Assembly (NCBI GenBank): GCA_032164245.1
Contig: JAVMKO010000002.1
Coordinates: forward strand, 93,509,340-93,573,339
Direction of reading: 5' to 3'
DNA length: 64,000 nt
Origin: Sternotherus odoratus
Lineage: Eukaryota; Chordata; Testudines; Kinosternidae
Part shown: positions 12,001-24,000 of the stretch, piece by piece
How the letters are laid out: every line of letters starts with the position of its first letter
Numbering within the stretch: the stretch's first letter is position 1
Position numbers and translations under genes: made by a program
The notes under the pieces: model-generated
Told to the model about the DNA's origin: nothing
What the model saw: the letters and a program-made list of their open reading frames with translations, nothing else
The model's database searches: none

Positions 12001-15000
12001 GAACCAAAATGAGGATTGGAAAGAACAAAAAAGGGGTTTCTATATTGTTTTATGCATTTAAAAAAATTAGTTGCCGTGTCATTGATTTTATGGGAAGATA
12101 TCACTTCAAAGCTAACACTGACTCCATAGATGTCCTGGTTGTTTGCTTTTTACTTATACCATCAACAATTTATTTGCTTTGGATCAGAGTGTAACAAGGT
12201 ATTGTGATTGGGGAATGCAAGTATGGATTCCATTAAAAGTACAGAGCAGGGCAGAGAGCTACACATGCTTATAGGCTCCTTTTAAAATTCTCTTTGGGTC
12301 TTCCTTGATTCTGTCACAGTGTGTGTGAATGTAGGCTTAGCTCCAGTGCAGAGCAACATCAGGGAGCCAAGCAGCGGAACGCTGAGACCGAAGAAGCAAA
12401 GATCTGGTAATTGTGATTTGAAGGACAGCAGATCTCTCTTGTGACCAAGGAGGAAAGGGGAAATCGGGGAGTTTCTGCATCAACCTGGAGGGAGCAGCCT
12501 GTCCCATCCTGCAGTCCTATCCATGAGCTGTTCCTTAAGGCAGAACAATCCCTCCCCCATGGAGCTCTGTTCCATCCTCTACTTGGGCCAGTGGTTAAAT
12601 GCAACAGTTTCACTCTTTTTGTAACCTTCCTAATATGCTGTTTGACCTTTCCTGATTATACGTTATTCTCTTTGCACTTAAGAAGATGGAGCAATAACTA
12701 CACACAACTGAGTTACTCTGTTTTTGCTCTTCCCTTAGGTTGTATGTCAGAGAATCCACATGCCTTAATGGCCAGCCCTTTTAAAGCATTTTCTCCTCAG
12801 CCTCCAAAGTTTTTCAAGCCCTTAATGCCTGTAAAAGAGGAGCATAAAAAAAAGATCCCTCTCGAAACTCGACCTCTGCTTAGCCAAGAGGTAATTTATT
12901 TTTTCAGTAGAGTAAAACTCTGAATCTTTCTTTATTTATGAGTAAATTGCTGTGCCTAGCTAATGGTTTGTAGCATGTATCCAAAGCATGAAAACTTTGT
13001 GATCCTGTGTTGGTAATGACTGGTGTGTACTTCAAGGGTTGCTCTCTTTCATTGGAATTGGGTCAGTTTCACTTCTTTGGTAAGTATTTTTGTATGGAGC
13101 GAATTGGTTCTTTTTTTAAAAAATGATATTCATGTTTTCTTTGATAAAATATTCAAGGGACAAATATTTTTTTATTCTTTTATGAAACAGTGGCAGTAAG
13201 TTTTCAAAGTGGTGTTTTTAGGATATCCATAACTGACACCTTATTTCTAACCTAAAACACCATTCAGAAGATTGCACAAATCTTTCTTGTTAACTGTATT
13301 AACTTGAACCATGGTATGGTATGTAGTCTGCCTGTGTGTTTCATTTCAGTAAGATGTCCTTGTCTCTTTCTAACTTGCATGGGTATAATACTGTTTTCAG
13401 CTGTCAGTGTCTTCTTTGTGTGATGTGTTGTGTGTCTTAACATTTTCAGAGCATGCCTTCACCTCAGGTACATAACGCTGGCTGTGTTGTGCCCTCAGGA
13501 AGTAATGCCAGCAGCATGCCAGTAGAAAACAATAGCATACATGAAGAGAAGATTGTAAGTTTGTATCTGTTTCTGTCATAATGCCTGGTGGTGGGTTTAA
13601 GGTCCTTTCACAGGCTGTTATGCTACAGCTGCAGTGGGGGGAAGGTGATGTGCATTTGGTGTTTTTAAATTTTAAACTGGCTATTTATAATGTACCATTG
13701 TTTTCTTGTGAATATAATCTATAATTTCAGTAACTCAGTTGATTCTTTGATCACTCGTGTATAACCTATCAGAGGAAAAAAGTCCGTTTTAAGGGTTGCA
13801 GTTTGCAAATGGTGAAATAGAATAAAGGTACTTTTAGCAAACCATGCTGAAATCTTTCTAATGTACTCAGATTTTGTGACTGTACATCAGAATAAATGGA
13901 AAGATCCCATTTGGTGTAAGTTATCTTGCATTTAGTAGTGGGCCCATTTTGAAAGCTTTAAGTTGCCTGATGGTGAAGTGCTGGGGCTAAAATAAGATTG
14001 CAGCTCTTAATTGACAGACGACCCTGTCTTCACCATTTTTAGATTGTGGAAATCATTTATTTTTCAGTCGCCTGGTTAAATTTTTAAATGCTATTCCCAC
14101 TACCGCAGCTTCTAAGAAAGGTTTTCCAGCATTTTTCTTGTATGGTATGGCTGTAGGACTTGGCTGTTAGCACATGCTTCAGTCTGAAAGTTGGTATGCA
14201 AATTAAAAACCTGAAAACTATTGGGAGGGGGGAGGTTTAATAATTCTGTAGACCAGGAGTGGGCAAACTTTTTGGCCCAAGAGCCACAGTGGGGTTGCAA
14301 AATTGTATGGAGGACTGGGTGAGGAAGGCTGTGCCTCCCCAAACAGCCTGGCCCTGCCCCCATCTGACCTCTTCCCACTTTCTGCCCCCTGACTGCCCCC
14401 CTCAGCGCCCCCGACCCATCCAACTGCCCTGCTCCTTGTCCCCTGACCGCCCCTCCTCATACCCCCAGGTCCTAACCATCCCCCCTGGAACTCCGCCCCC
14501 TATTTAAGCCCCCCTGCTCCCTGTCCCCTGACTGTCCTGACCCCATCCACATCCCCTGACAGACTCCCGGGACTCCCTGCCCCTTATCCAACCCATTCCC
14601 TGTCCCCTGACTGCGCCCCCCCGAACTTCCGCCCCATCCAACCTCCCCCTGTCCCCTGACTGCCCCCCATGACTCCCTGCCCCTTATCCAAGCCCCAGAC
14701 TCTGGCTCCCTTACCGTGCCGCTCAAAGCAGCGTGTCTGGCACCCGCGCGATTCGGCTGGAACTAGACAGGCTGCCCTATAGGAGTGCACAGCCCTGCCC
14801 CCCCAGAGTGATGTTGGTGCATCGCGCTGAGGCTGCAAGGGAAAGGAGGACAGCAGGGATGGGGCCAGAAGCTAGCCTCCCTGGCCCAGAGCTCAGGGAC
14901 TGGGCAGGACGGTCCCGCAGGCCGGATGTGGCCCACCCCTGCTGTAGCCCTCAGAGCATTTGCTGTCAATAATTCCTCCTATTCTGTAAATTCTTGCATT

Positions 15001-18000
15001 CCTACTGTATAGCTCTATTATGGCTTGTCTGGATGAGGTTTTTTAATGAAATTTTATGGGCCCTTACACTGAAGTAGACTTAGCCTTTTGGTGTTTACTT
15101 TTGAAAAATGGCGGCTGTTCATGGGCAGTAGCTGATTTTTTTCTTCTACATAATGTTTCAGTTCTATAGCACAGTGTGTGTCAGCAATCAGCACTTGTGA
15201 ACTGTGGGTCATTGACTTGGATACCTTGAAGGGAAGAGAGGAAGGTTAAAACTCAAAGAGTCCGTTAGAAAAATGTATAATGTATAAGGTCCCATAGGGA
15301 CTGAAATAACTTAATTTGCACAATAACTTAATTTGCACAAATTCCCTAACAACTTCTTAACGATATAGCTTCCCAGAGCTAAAATAAAACTCCCAGTGCT
15401 ATGGGAGGTCTATACTGAGGGTGCGCTCCCAAGCTAGGCTAAATCTTTCAAAGCTAAAATAGAATTGTGCCTGAAACTGGCTGGAGTGGATGTTACAAGC
15501 TACAGCAAACCTTTGGCTAAGCTTGGTGTTTGAGTTATGGCAGGCTTCATATTCATAGCTCGTTAGCCCACTCTACTAAACTTCAGCCAATCTGATCCAC
15601 TCCACCTGACCCACAATGAAGATTCCCAGCTAACAACAAACACTCTGACTGATTCCTCCATCACACATAGACTGGTGTAATTAACATGGCCAAGTCTTCA
15701 GCTGGCATGAATTGGCAGGTTTACAGTTTTAAAAGAAGCTGCTATAGGCACCATAAACCTGAATCTGTGAATTGTTGAGTGCCACATCAGATATGACACC
15801 CCAGCAACATCTTGTAGGATTAGACTGTACATAAATAACAAGAATTCTAAATGAAGACTGAATATGTATTTACAAAATGGACAGCTGATTATTTTTTTTT
15901 AACTAGGGTAACATGTTGCACATTTTAAAACATGTTTACATGACATTTGATTGGCCTGGCTCAGAAATTCTCACATTCTGGGGGGGGGAAGGGGTAATAA
16001 TTTTGATATTTGTTTTTTTTATCTTCCTTTCATAACATTGAAAAATAAATAGATCTTGAACCACAAACGACAGTATTAACATTAAGGATTTAATCTTCAA
16101 AAAAGCAAGGCAATATGGCATTAAACCAAAAACATAGGTTAACTGGCATATATTGTATGTATGTGCTGCAATACACGTGAGTAGTGGCATGAAATAAGGT
16201 CAGATTAAATGTTTGAATATTGTGTGGCCATTTCAAAACCGTTTGCAATTAACATTTCTAATCTTGTTCCAGCAGATCTCACATCCATGGTTGGCAATAA
16301 TCTTGGTGCTGTGAAAATTAAATGTAAAGCACCGGTGGCATAACCACTAAATAATGTGTGCCTTGTTTGAAATTAGTAACACAATAGCAGGGAGTCTAAG
16401 GGCTACTTGTGACCCCTAAATTAAGAATTTCAGTGCTTTCAGATACAGTAAACCCTCGATTTAACGGACCTCGATTTAACGGACTTCGGATGCAACGGAC
16501 AAAATTTCTGAGCAAGTCTGATGCATTCCTGATCCATTTCTGGCGGGCTGGCTGCCGGCTCCCGGCTGCCTCCCGGGTCACAGCAGCGGGCAGGCTGGCT
16601 GCCGGCTGCCGCCCGGGTCCAGGCAGCGGGTGGGCTGCGGAGCTGTCGCCCCGACCCTGTGGCGGGTGGGCTGCTGCTCTGACAGCTCATTTTTTTAATT
16701 ATTATTAAATAACGGACTTTTTGATTTAACGGACACCCCCTCGCCCGAATTAGTCCGTTAAATGGAGGTTTTACTGTACTTGGATTTATCTCTGCTAAAT
16801 TCAGAGAAGGCATAAAAGGCTCTTTACATCAGCAAGATATCACAGTTTTACATTCTCTGAATCCCTGTGCTATTGCTTCTCCCCTGTTTGCTACTTGCAG
16901 TTCTTCTTAATTTCTGCTGCCACATGCTTCTTACCATTTCTCTTTAGTCTGTTTTTGGTGCTGCTGGCTTCTTTCGCTGTCCTTGACTCCTGGCTGGTGC
17001 TCCTTCCCAAGCATGTTCTTTGGGGATTCCCTTTTTGGTTCTTTTTTTGTTGATGACATAATGTGAATTAGAAACTAGCCTTCCTATGGAAAATTGTGCA
17101 GTAGCTCATGTGCAGTAGCTCATATTCAACTAGATACGTTATCAGCAAACATACAATATTTTCTAGGAAAATAGCGTTTTCCTTTAATATTTTGAAAATA
17201 ACCCTGACTCTGTCCCTTTGGGTGGTATGTGTTATTTGAAAGGTCTTTTACTGTATGATCACACAATTGTAGGCATGTGATGTGCTATTCAGCTATTATA
17301 AATTGTTTTCTATAATCATAGATGCTCATAAAGCATGAAGAAAAAATATTTTATGCTCTTAAAGTACTTATCTAATAAGACTAAAAATAAATTGAATTGT
17401 ATGCTAATGATTTGTTCTATCTTCACTTTCTTCGACTCTTAAATGTACACATGTAACATTTTTCAATACTGTCTATGCAGCAAAATGTGTGATCATGTAA
17501 GGAAAGAACATTGCACATAAGTGTAAGGAAACTGAGTAAAAGATGCTGCTAGAATTTTAGCTCTGGAGTTCCTAATAAATTTCTTCTAAAGGAAAGAACA
17601 TTAACAGGAAAATATTAAATAAAAAATGTAGGGAGAGAATGTAAGCAGAGCTACTAAAAACAGTTTCATAGGAGATAAAATATCAGATAATCTGTGATGC
17701 ATAAAACACACATGTTCTACACACCAGGCATGTACATGGAAGGGGTATTATCCAATTTTGGCCACGCCCAATTTTGCTTAGATTATAAGAGGTGACAACT
17801 TCTCAACCCCTGGAAGTATAGTGGCTTTTTGTAGTTCTTCTTCAAGTGATTGCTCACATGCATTCCAATTAGGTTAGGTACGCGCAGCGGGCCTGGTTGC
17901 TGGGTAGATTTTCCCCTAGCTAGAGGCTGGGCGAGCAGGGAGCCCCCTAGAGTGGCGCCTTCATAAATACCCCTGCGACACAGCCACCCTCTCCAGTTCC

Positions 18001-21000
18001 TTCTTACCGCAGACGAGCTGGTTGTAGGAACAGAGGAGTTCTGCTTTCGCGTTCTCCTCATCTCCTAGCTATTGTGCTTCGTTTCTACTCGTGTTTATAG
18101 TTCTAGTTAATGTTTAACAGTTATAGTTCAATAGATAGTTAGCATTGTTAATAGTGTAATTAGTGTTAAGTGCAGGCTACTCCTGCCCCGGAGCTTATGT
18201 CGCCCAAGGCTCCGGGCTTCAAACACTGTTCGGAGTGTGAGAAGCCCATGCCAGTGGGGAACCCACACTCTAGGTGCCTGAAGTGCTTGGGGGAATCGCA
18301 CTTAGCAGATACTTGCAAAATCTGCAAATCCTTTAAACCGAGGACCCGCAAAGACCGTGAGTCCCGCCTCAGGCACATCCTAATGGAAGCGGCTCTCCAG
18401 CCGGACTCGGGGGCGGCACCGGGCCCCGCTCCCAAGCCGCAGAAGTCTAAACCTCGGCACCGGTCGCGCTCGCCCGGTACCAAGAGGAGGAGAGACCCCC
18501 AGCCGCGTCCAGCCCCGACAGACCGCGCGGGGACGTCGGCGCCGATCTCACTGACTTCGACCCCGGACGCCCGGATGACCAGACACCGGCATCAGCACTG
18601 ACACCGGCACCGTTGACTCCGGCGACCCGGACGGGCCCGTTGAGTCCGGTGCGAGTGGTATCCCCACTCCGCCTGCCGGTCCCGCAGCAGCTTCCCTCCA
18701 CTCCGGAGGCATTTGCTGCTGCGAGGGAGCTGCTTTCGGTGGGCTCACCGCAGCGGCAACCCCGTTCCAAGGGCAAGCCACCCTTGATGGGGGAAGAGAT
18801 CGCGGCTTGGAGCCCGGCAGGGCAGGGACGCCGCTTGATCTCGCGGCGCCGATCCGACTCCTGGCACCGGTCAGCTTCCCGGTACCGGTCGCAGTCTCGG
18901 CGCCGCACGGAGCAGAGACCTAGATCTAGGTCTCCGGACGGGCGCTCACGTCGCTCTCGCTCCCCTCGCCGGTCTGAGTCCCGATACCGATCGGAGTCCC
19001 GGCGCCCACGTTCACGGGGCCGGTCGCACTCTCGGCACCGGTCGTACTCCCGGTACCGGTCCGCCAGCCCCCGACGCGGTCACCTTCGACGCCGCTCTTC
19101 GGGCTATTCCTCGTCCCGGCACCGCTCGAGGGCCCGACGCCACTCTCTGTACCGGCACCGCTCGACATCGCGGCACCGATCATCGCGGCGCCGGTCGACC
19201 TTGCGGCAACGCTCCAGATCCCCGGGACGCAGCGGCAGATACCGATCGAGGTCCCCCTACAGGCGGCGGACCTCTCGGTACCGGTCACCGCGGCACCGGC
19301 ACGACTCCCAACACCGTTCCTCGCCGCGGTACCATAGTCCGCGGCACCGGCAGCGCTCCCCGAGCTACGCGTCTCAGGATCACGCGTCTCCGGACCGGCA
19401 CCGTCGGCACCGGTCGAGGAGTCAACCAAAGCGCCGGGAGTCTTCAGGCGCACGGCCCCATCAAGCCTCGGCACCGGAGGCCCCGCACCTCGGAGAGGTG
19501 GCACATTGGCCCTCTCCTGTAGCCTCCGGATCTCCTCGTTCGGCCCGAGCAGTGCAGGGACACTCCGCCTGGCCGGCCTGGGACACTTGGGCATATAACC
19601 AACCCCGCTCTACCCAATCTGAGCCGGGGTTCCCTCTTATGTCTGAGGCTACCGCAGAACCAGGGGTAGCCCCATCTCAGGTGGCCCCCCGCTCGGAGGG
19701 GCATCACAGCCCGGACCCAGGCTCTTACACCTCCCCGGCGCGGGTTGAGGCGGTAGCAGGGACCTCCTCTGCCAGTCCCCCTACGGTAGACTTGACCAAC
19801 TACCAAACTTTATTAAAGGCCGTAGCCACAAACATGAACCTTCCCATGGAGGAGGTCCCAGTAGTGGAGGACCCAGTCACCACCATGCTTACTAAGGGTA
19901 CACCGACCCGGGTGGCAGTGCCCTTTATCAATACCATCAGGCAAAATGTTGCCACGTTATGGAAGACCCCAGCCTCTCTTCCCCCCACAGCGAGGGGTGT
20001 GGAGAAAAGATACTTTGTCCCGGCCAAGGGGTATGAACATCTTTATATTCACCCGCCGCCGTCCTCATTAGTGGTGGACTCCGTTAATAATAAGGAGCGC
20101 CATGGACAAGAGGCCCAGGTCCCCAAAACTAGGGAGGCGAGGTGCCTGGACCATTTTGGCAGGAAGGTCTACTCGTCCGGGGGCCTTCAACTGCGAGTGG
20201 CCAACCACCAGGCACTCCTCAGTCGCCACCACTTCGATACGGTGGAGGCCCTCACTAAACTGGAAAACTGAGTCCAGCAAGAGGGCAAACAGGAGTTTAA
20301 GGCCCTACTCCATCAAAGTAGGGAAATTTCCCGCTACGCCCTACAGGCGGCTTTAGATTCAGCGGACTCGGCGGCAAGGACAATGGCCTCAGGTATCTCC
20401 CTCCGCCGTGCTGCATGGCTCCAGTCCTCTAACCTGGCCCCTGCAATGCAGCATAAGATTCAAGACCTTCCTTTCGAGGGCCAATCCCTCTTTTCGGAGG
20501 ACACTGACACCCGCCTCCAGGCCCTGAAGGACAGGGGTGTCACGCTCAAGACCCTGGGGATGCATACCCCGGGTCAACAAAAGCGCCCCTTCCTGCCACC
20601 ACGCAGGAAGTTCTTCCCTCCTGCGCGCCCGCCCCAGGACTCCTCCCGTAGGAGAGATAGGTCCTACCGACGTAGGCCGGGGCCCCGACAGGGCGCGAAA
20701 CAGCAGGGCCCCAAGCCACCCCAGGGGCCCAAGCCTGCCTTTTGAAGGTGCGCTCGGGGGCAGAGCACCAGTTCTCAACCTGGATCCTCCCTTTGGAGAT
20801 CGCCTGTCCCACTTCCGCCGTGCATGGTCTGACATTACATCGGACCAGTGGGTCCTTCGCACGGTGGAGGTGGGATATTCACTCCAGCTTTCCTCTACTC
20901 CTCCTTCCCACCCACCCTCCTCGTCCCTCTTCAAGGACCCCTCTCACGAGCAACTCCTCGTACAGGAGGTGAGGTCGCTCCTCGCATTGGGAGCCATCAA

Positions 21001-24000
21001 GCCTGTACCGGAGGAGTTCAAGGGGAAGGGGTTCTACTCCCGCTACTTCCTGATCCCCAAGGCGAAAGGGGGCCTACGGCCCATCCTAGACCTGCGAGGA
21101 CTCAACGCCTACATGACCAGGTTCAAGTTCCGCATGGTCACCTTGGGTACCATTATTCCTTCTCTGAATCCGGGAGACTGGTTCGCTGCCCTCGACATGA
21201 AGGATGCTTACTTTCACGTGAGCATCAAGCCCTCACACAGGCGTTACCTCCGCTTCATGGTGGGGGGGGGAACACTACCAGTTTGCCGTCCTGCCCTTCG
21301 GCCTGTCCACCGCACCCAGGGTGTTCACAAAGTGCATGGCGGTAGTGGCGGCGTTTCTTCGGCGCCGCGGGGTACAACTCTATCCGTACCGCGACGACTG
21401 GCTGATCCGAGGCATCTCCAGGGACCAAGTCAGCGCACACGTGCAATTAGTCATCAGCACGTTTGACCGCTTGGGCATCCTCCTCAACAGGGGGAAGTCC
21501 ACCCTGGAACCAACCCAGAAAATAGAATTCATAGGGGCCCTACTAGACTCCACAGTAGCAAGGGCAACCCTGCCTCGACCTCGGTTCCTCACCATCCGGT
21601 CGGCCATCAGACAGCTGCGCGTCTGCCCCATGGCCACGGTCCGGGTCTTCCTCAGCCTGTTAGGTCCCATGGCATCGTGCACTCACGTCATACAGCATGC
21701 CAGACTGAGGCTACACCCTCTTCAGTCGTGGCTCGCAGTGACCTACAGACTGAGAAGGGACAGTATGGACGCCCTCCTCTCCATTCCCAAGGCCACCCTA
21801 TCTGCTCTGGCCTGGTGGGAAGACCAGGACAATGCCTGCCAAGGGGTTCCCTTCCTTCCCCCCAGCCCGTCCATGTCCCTGGTGACGGACGCGTCGTCCC
21901 TAGGCTGGGGAGCCCACCTCGGGGAACTCAGGACCCAAGGTCTCTGGTCGGACTCGGATCTCTGCCTCCATATCAATGTCCGAGAACTGAGGGCCGTCCG
22001 CCTCGCGTGCCAGGCATTCCGGGACACGCTGCGGGGTCACTGTGTAGCGGTGATGACAGACAACACCACGGCCCAGTACTATATCAACAAACAAGGCGGA
22101 GCCCGCTCCAGCCCCTTGTGCCAGGAGGCGACTCTCCTGTGGGAATTCTGTATAGCCCACGCCATTCACCCAGTGGCCTCATTCCTCCCGGGAGTCCAGA
22201 ACACACTGGCGGACCATCTCAGCAGGTCCTTTATGACGCACGAGTGGTCCCTCCGGCCAGACGCTATCCGGCCGATCTTCCTGAAGTGGGGATTTCCCCA
22301 CATTGACCTCTTTGCCTCCAGGCAGAACAGGAAGTGCCTCCAGTTCTGCTCCTTCCGAGGCAGTGCCAAGGGATCCTTGACAGATGCCTTCCTCCTACCC
22401 TGGAAGGGGCACCTGTTCTACGCGTTCCCTCCAATCCCGCTTCTACACAAAGTGATCCTGAAGATCAGACGGGACAGGGCGCAGGTCATCCTTGTAGCCC
22501 CAGCCTGGCCCAGACAGTGCTGGTATGCATCCCTCCTCCGACTGTCCAGGGCCCCTCCCATCAGCCTCCCGCTCTGGCCGGACCTGATCTCTCAAGATCA
22601 CGGTCGCCTACTGCACCCAGATCTGCAGTCTCTTCACCTCACAGCGTGGCTGCTCCATGGTTGAGAGGCCCGGAACTCTTATGCTCAGCGGAGGTGCAAG
22701 GTGTTCTGGGCAGCAGGAAACCTTCGACCAGAAGCACCTATACTGCAAAGTGGACCCGCTTCTCGGCTTGGTGTAGAGACCATGACACCATCCCAGCTGA
22801 AGCCCCTGTCCCGCGCATCCTGGACTACCTGTTAGGCCTTAGACAACGAGGCCTTTCTACCTCCACTATCCAAGTCCATCTGGCTGCGATCTCGGCCTTC
22901 CACCCTGGCCAGGCAAACCACTCGATCTTCTCCGACCCTGTGGTGTATCGGTTTTTAAAGGGTCTCGACAAGCTATACCTGAACATTAAGCGTCCCATTC
23001 CACCCTGGGACCTGAACCTTGTGTTCTCACGCCTTACTTTGCCCCCGTTCGAACCCCTCACCACGTGTTCCCTAATCCATCTTTCCTGGAAAGTGGCGTT
23101 TCTAGTGGCTATCACCTCGGCTCGTAGAGTGTCAGAAATCCGTGCCCTGACCTCCGAGCCGCCCTACACCAGTTTCCATAAAGACAAGGTGCAGCTACGT
23201 CCCCACCCGGCTTTTCTACCAAAGGTGGTTTCCCCCTTCCATGTTAATCAGGACATTTGCCTTCCGGTCTTTTACCCTAGGCCACATACCTCTGGAAGGG
23301 AACAACAATTACACACGTTGGACGTTAGGAGGGCTCTTGCTTTTTATTTAGACAGAACAAAGCAATTCAGAAAGACAACCCAACTTTTTGTAGCAGTTGC
23401 GGAGAGGATGAAGGGCCAGCCGATCTCAGCCCAAAGGCTCTCCTCCTGGATTACCTCGTGTATTCACACCTGTTATGAACTCGCAGGCAGACCTGTCGAG
23501 AGAGTAACAGCGCACTCCACGAGAGCACAGGCGTCCACTGTGGCCTTCCGGGAGGGAGTCTCCATCACGGACATTTGTAGGGCGGCTACCTGGTCCTCCG
23601 TCCATACCTTCGCCGCTCATTACGCCATTGTCCAGCAGACCAGGGACGATGCGGCGTTTGGGTCAGCGGTCTTACGATCTGCTATGGGTCAACCCGACCC
23701 CACCTCCTAGGTGTTGCTAATAGTCACCTAATTGGAATGCACGTGAGCAATCACTCGAAGAAGAAAACAGGGTTACTTACTTGTAACTGTTGTTCTTCGA
23801 GATGTGTTGCTCACATCCATTCCAGACCCACCCTCCTTCCCCACTGTCGGTTTAGCCGGCAAGAAGGAACTGGAGAGGGTGGCTGTGTCGCAGGGGTATT
23901 TATGGGTCGCCATGAAGGCGCCACTCTAGGGGGCTCCCTGCTCGCCCAGCCTCTAGCTAGGGGAAAATCTACCCGGCAACCAGGCCCGCTGCGCGTACCT

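Noticed and set aside
12441..12923. 160-codon frame as a separate small gene
   Set aside because: Only its second half (from 12739) is real, as KIF13A exon k. The rest is intron read-through upstream of the acceptor.
14112..14972. Overlapping frames in the C-rich region after exon l
   Set aside because: The region is a non-autonomous hAT element with its own TIR and 8-bp flanks.
18926..19594. 222-codon minus-strand frame opposite the DIRS gag
   Set aside because: It is the shadow of the Arg/Ser tract on the other strand and has no recognisable motif.
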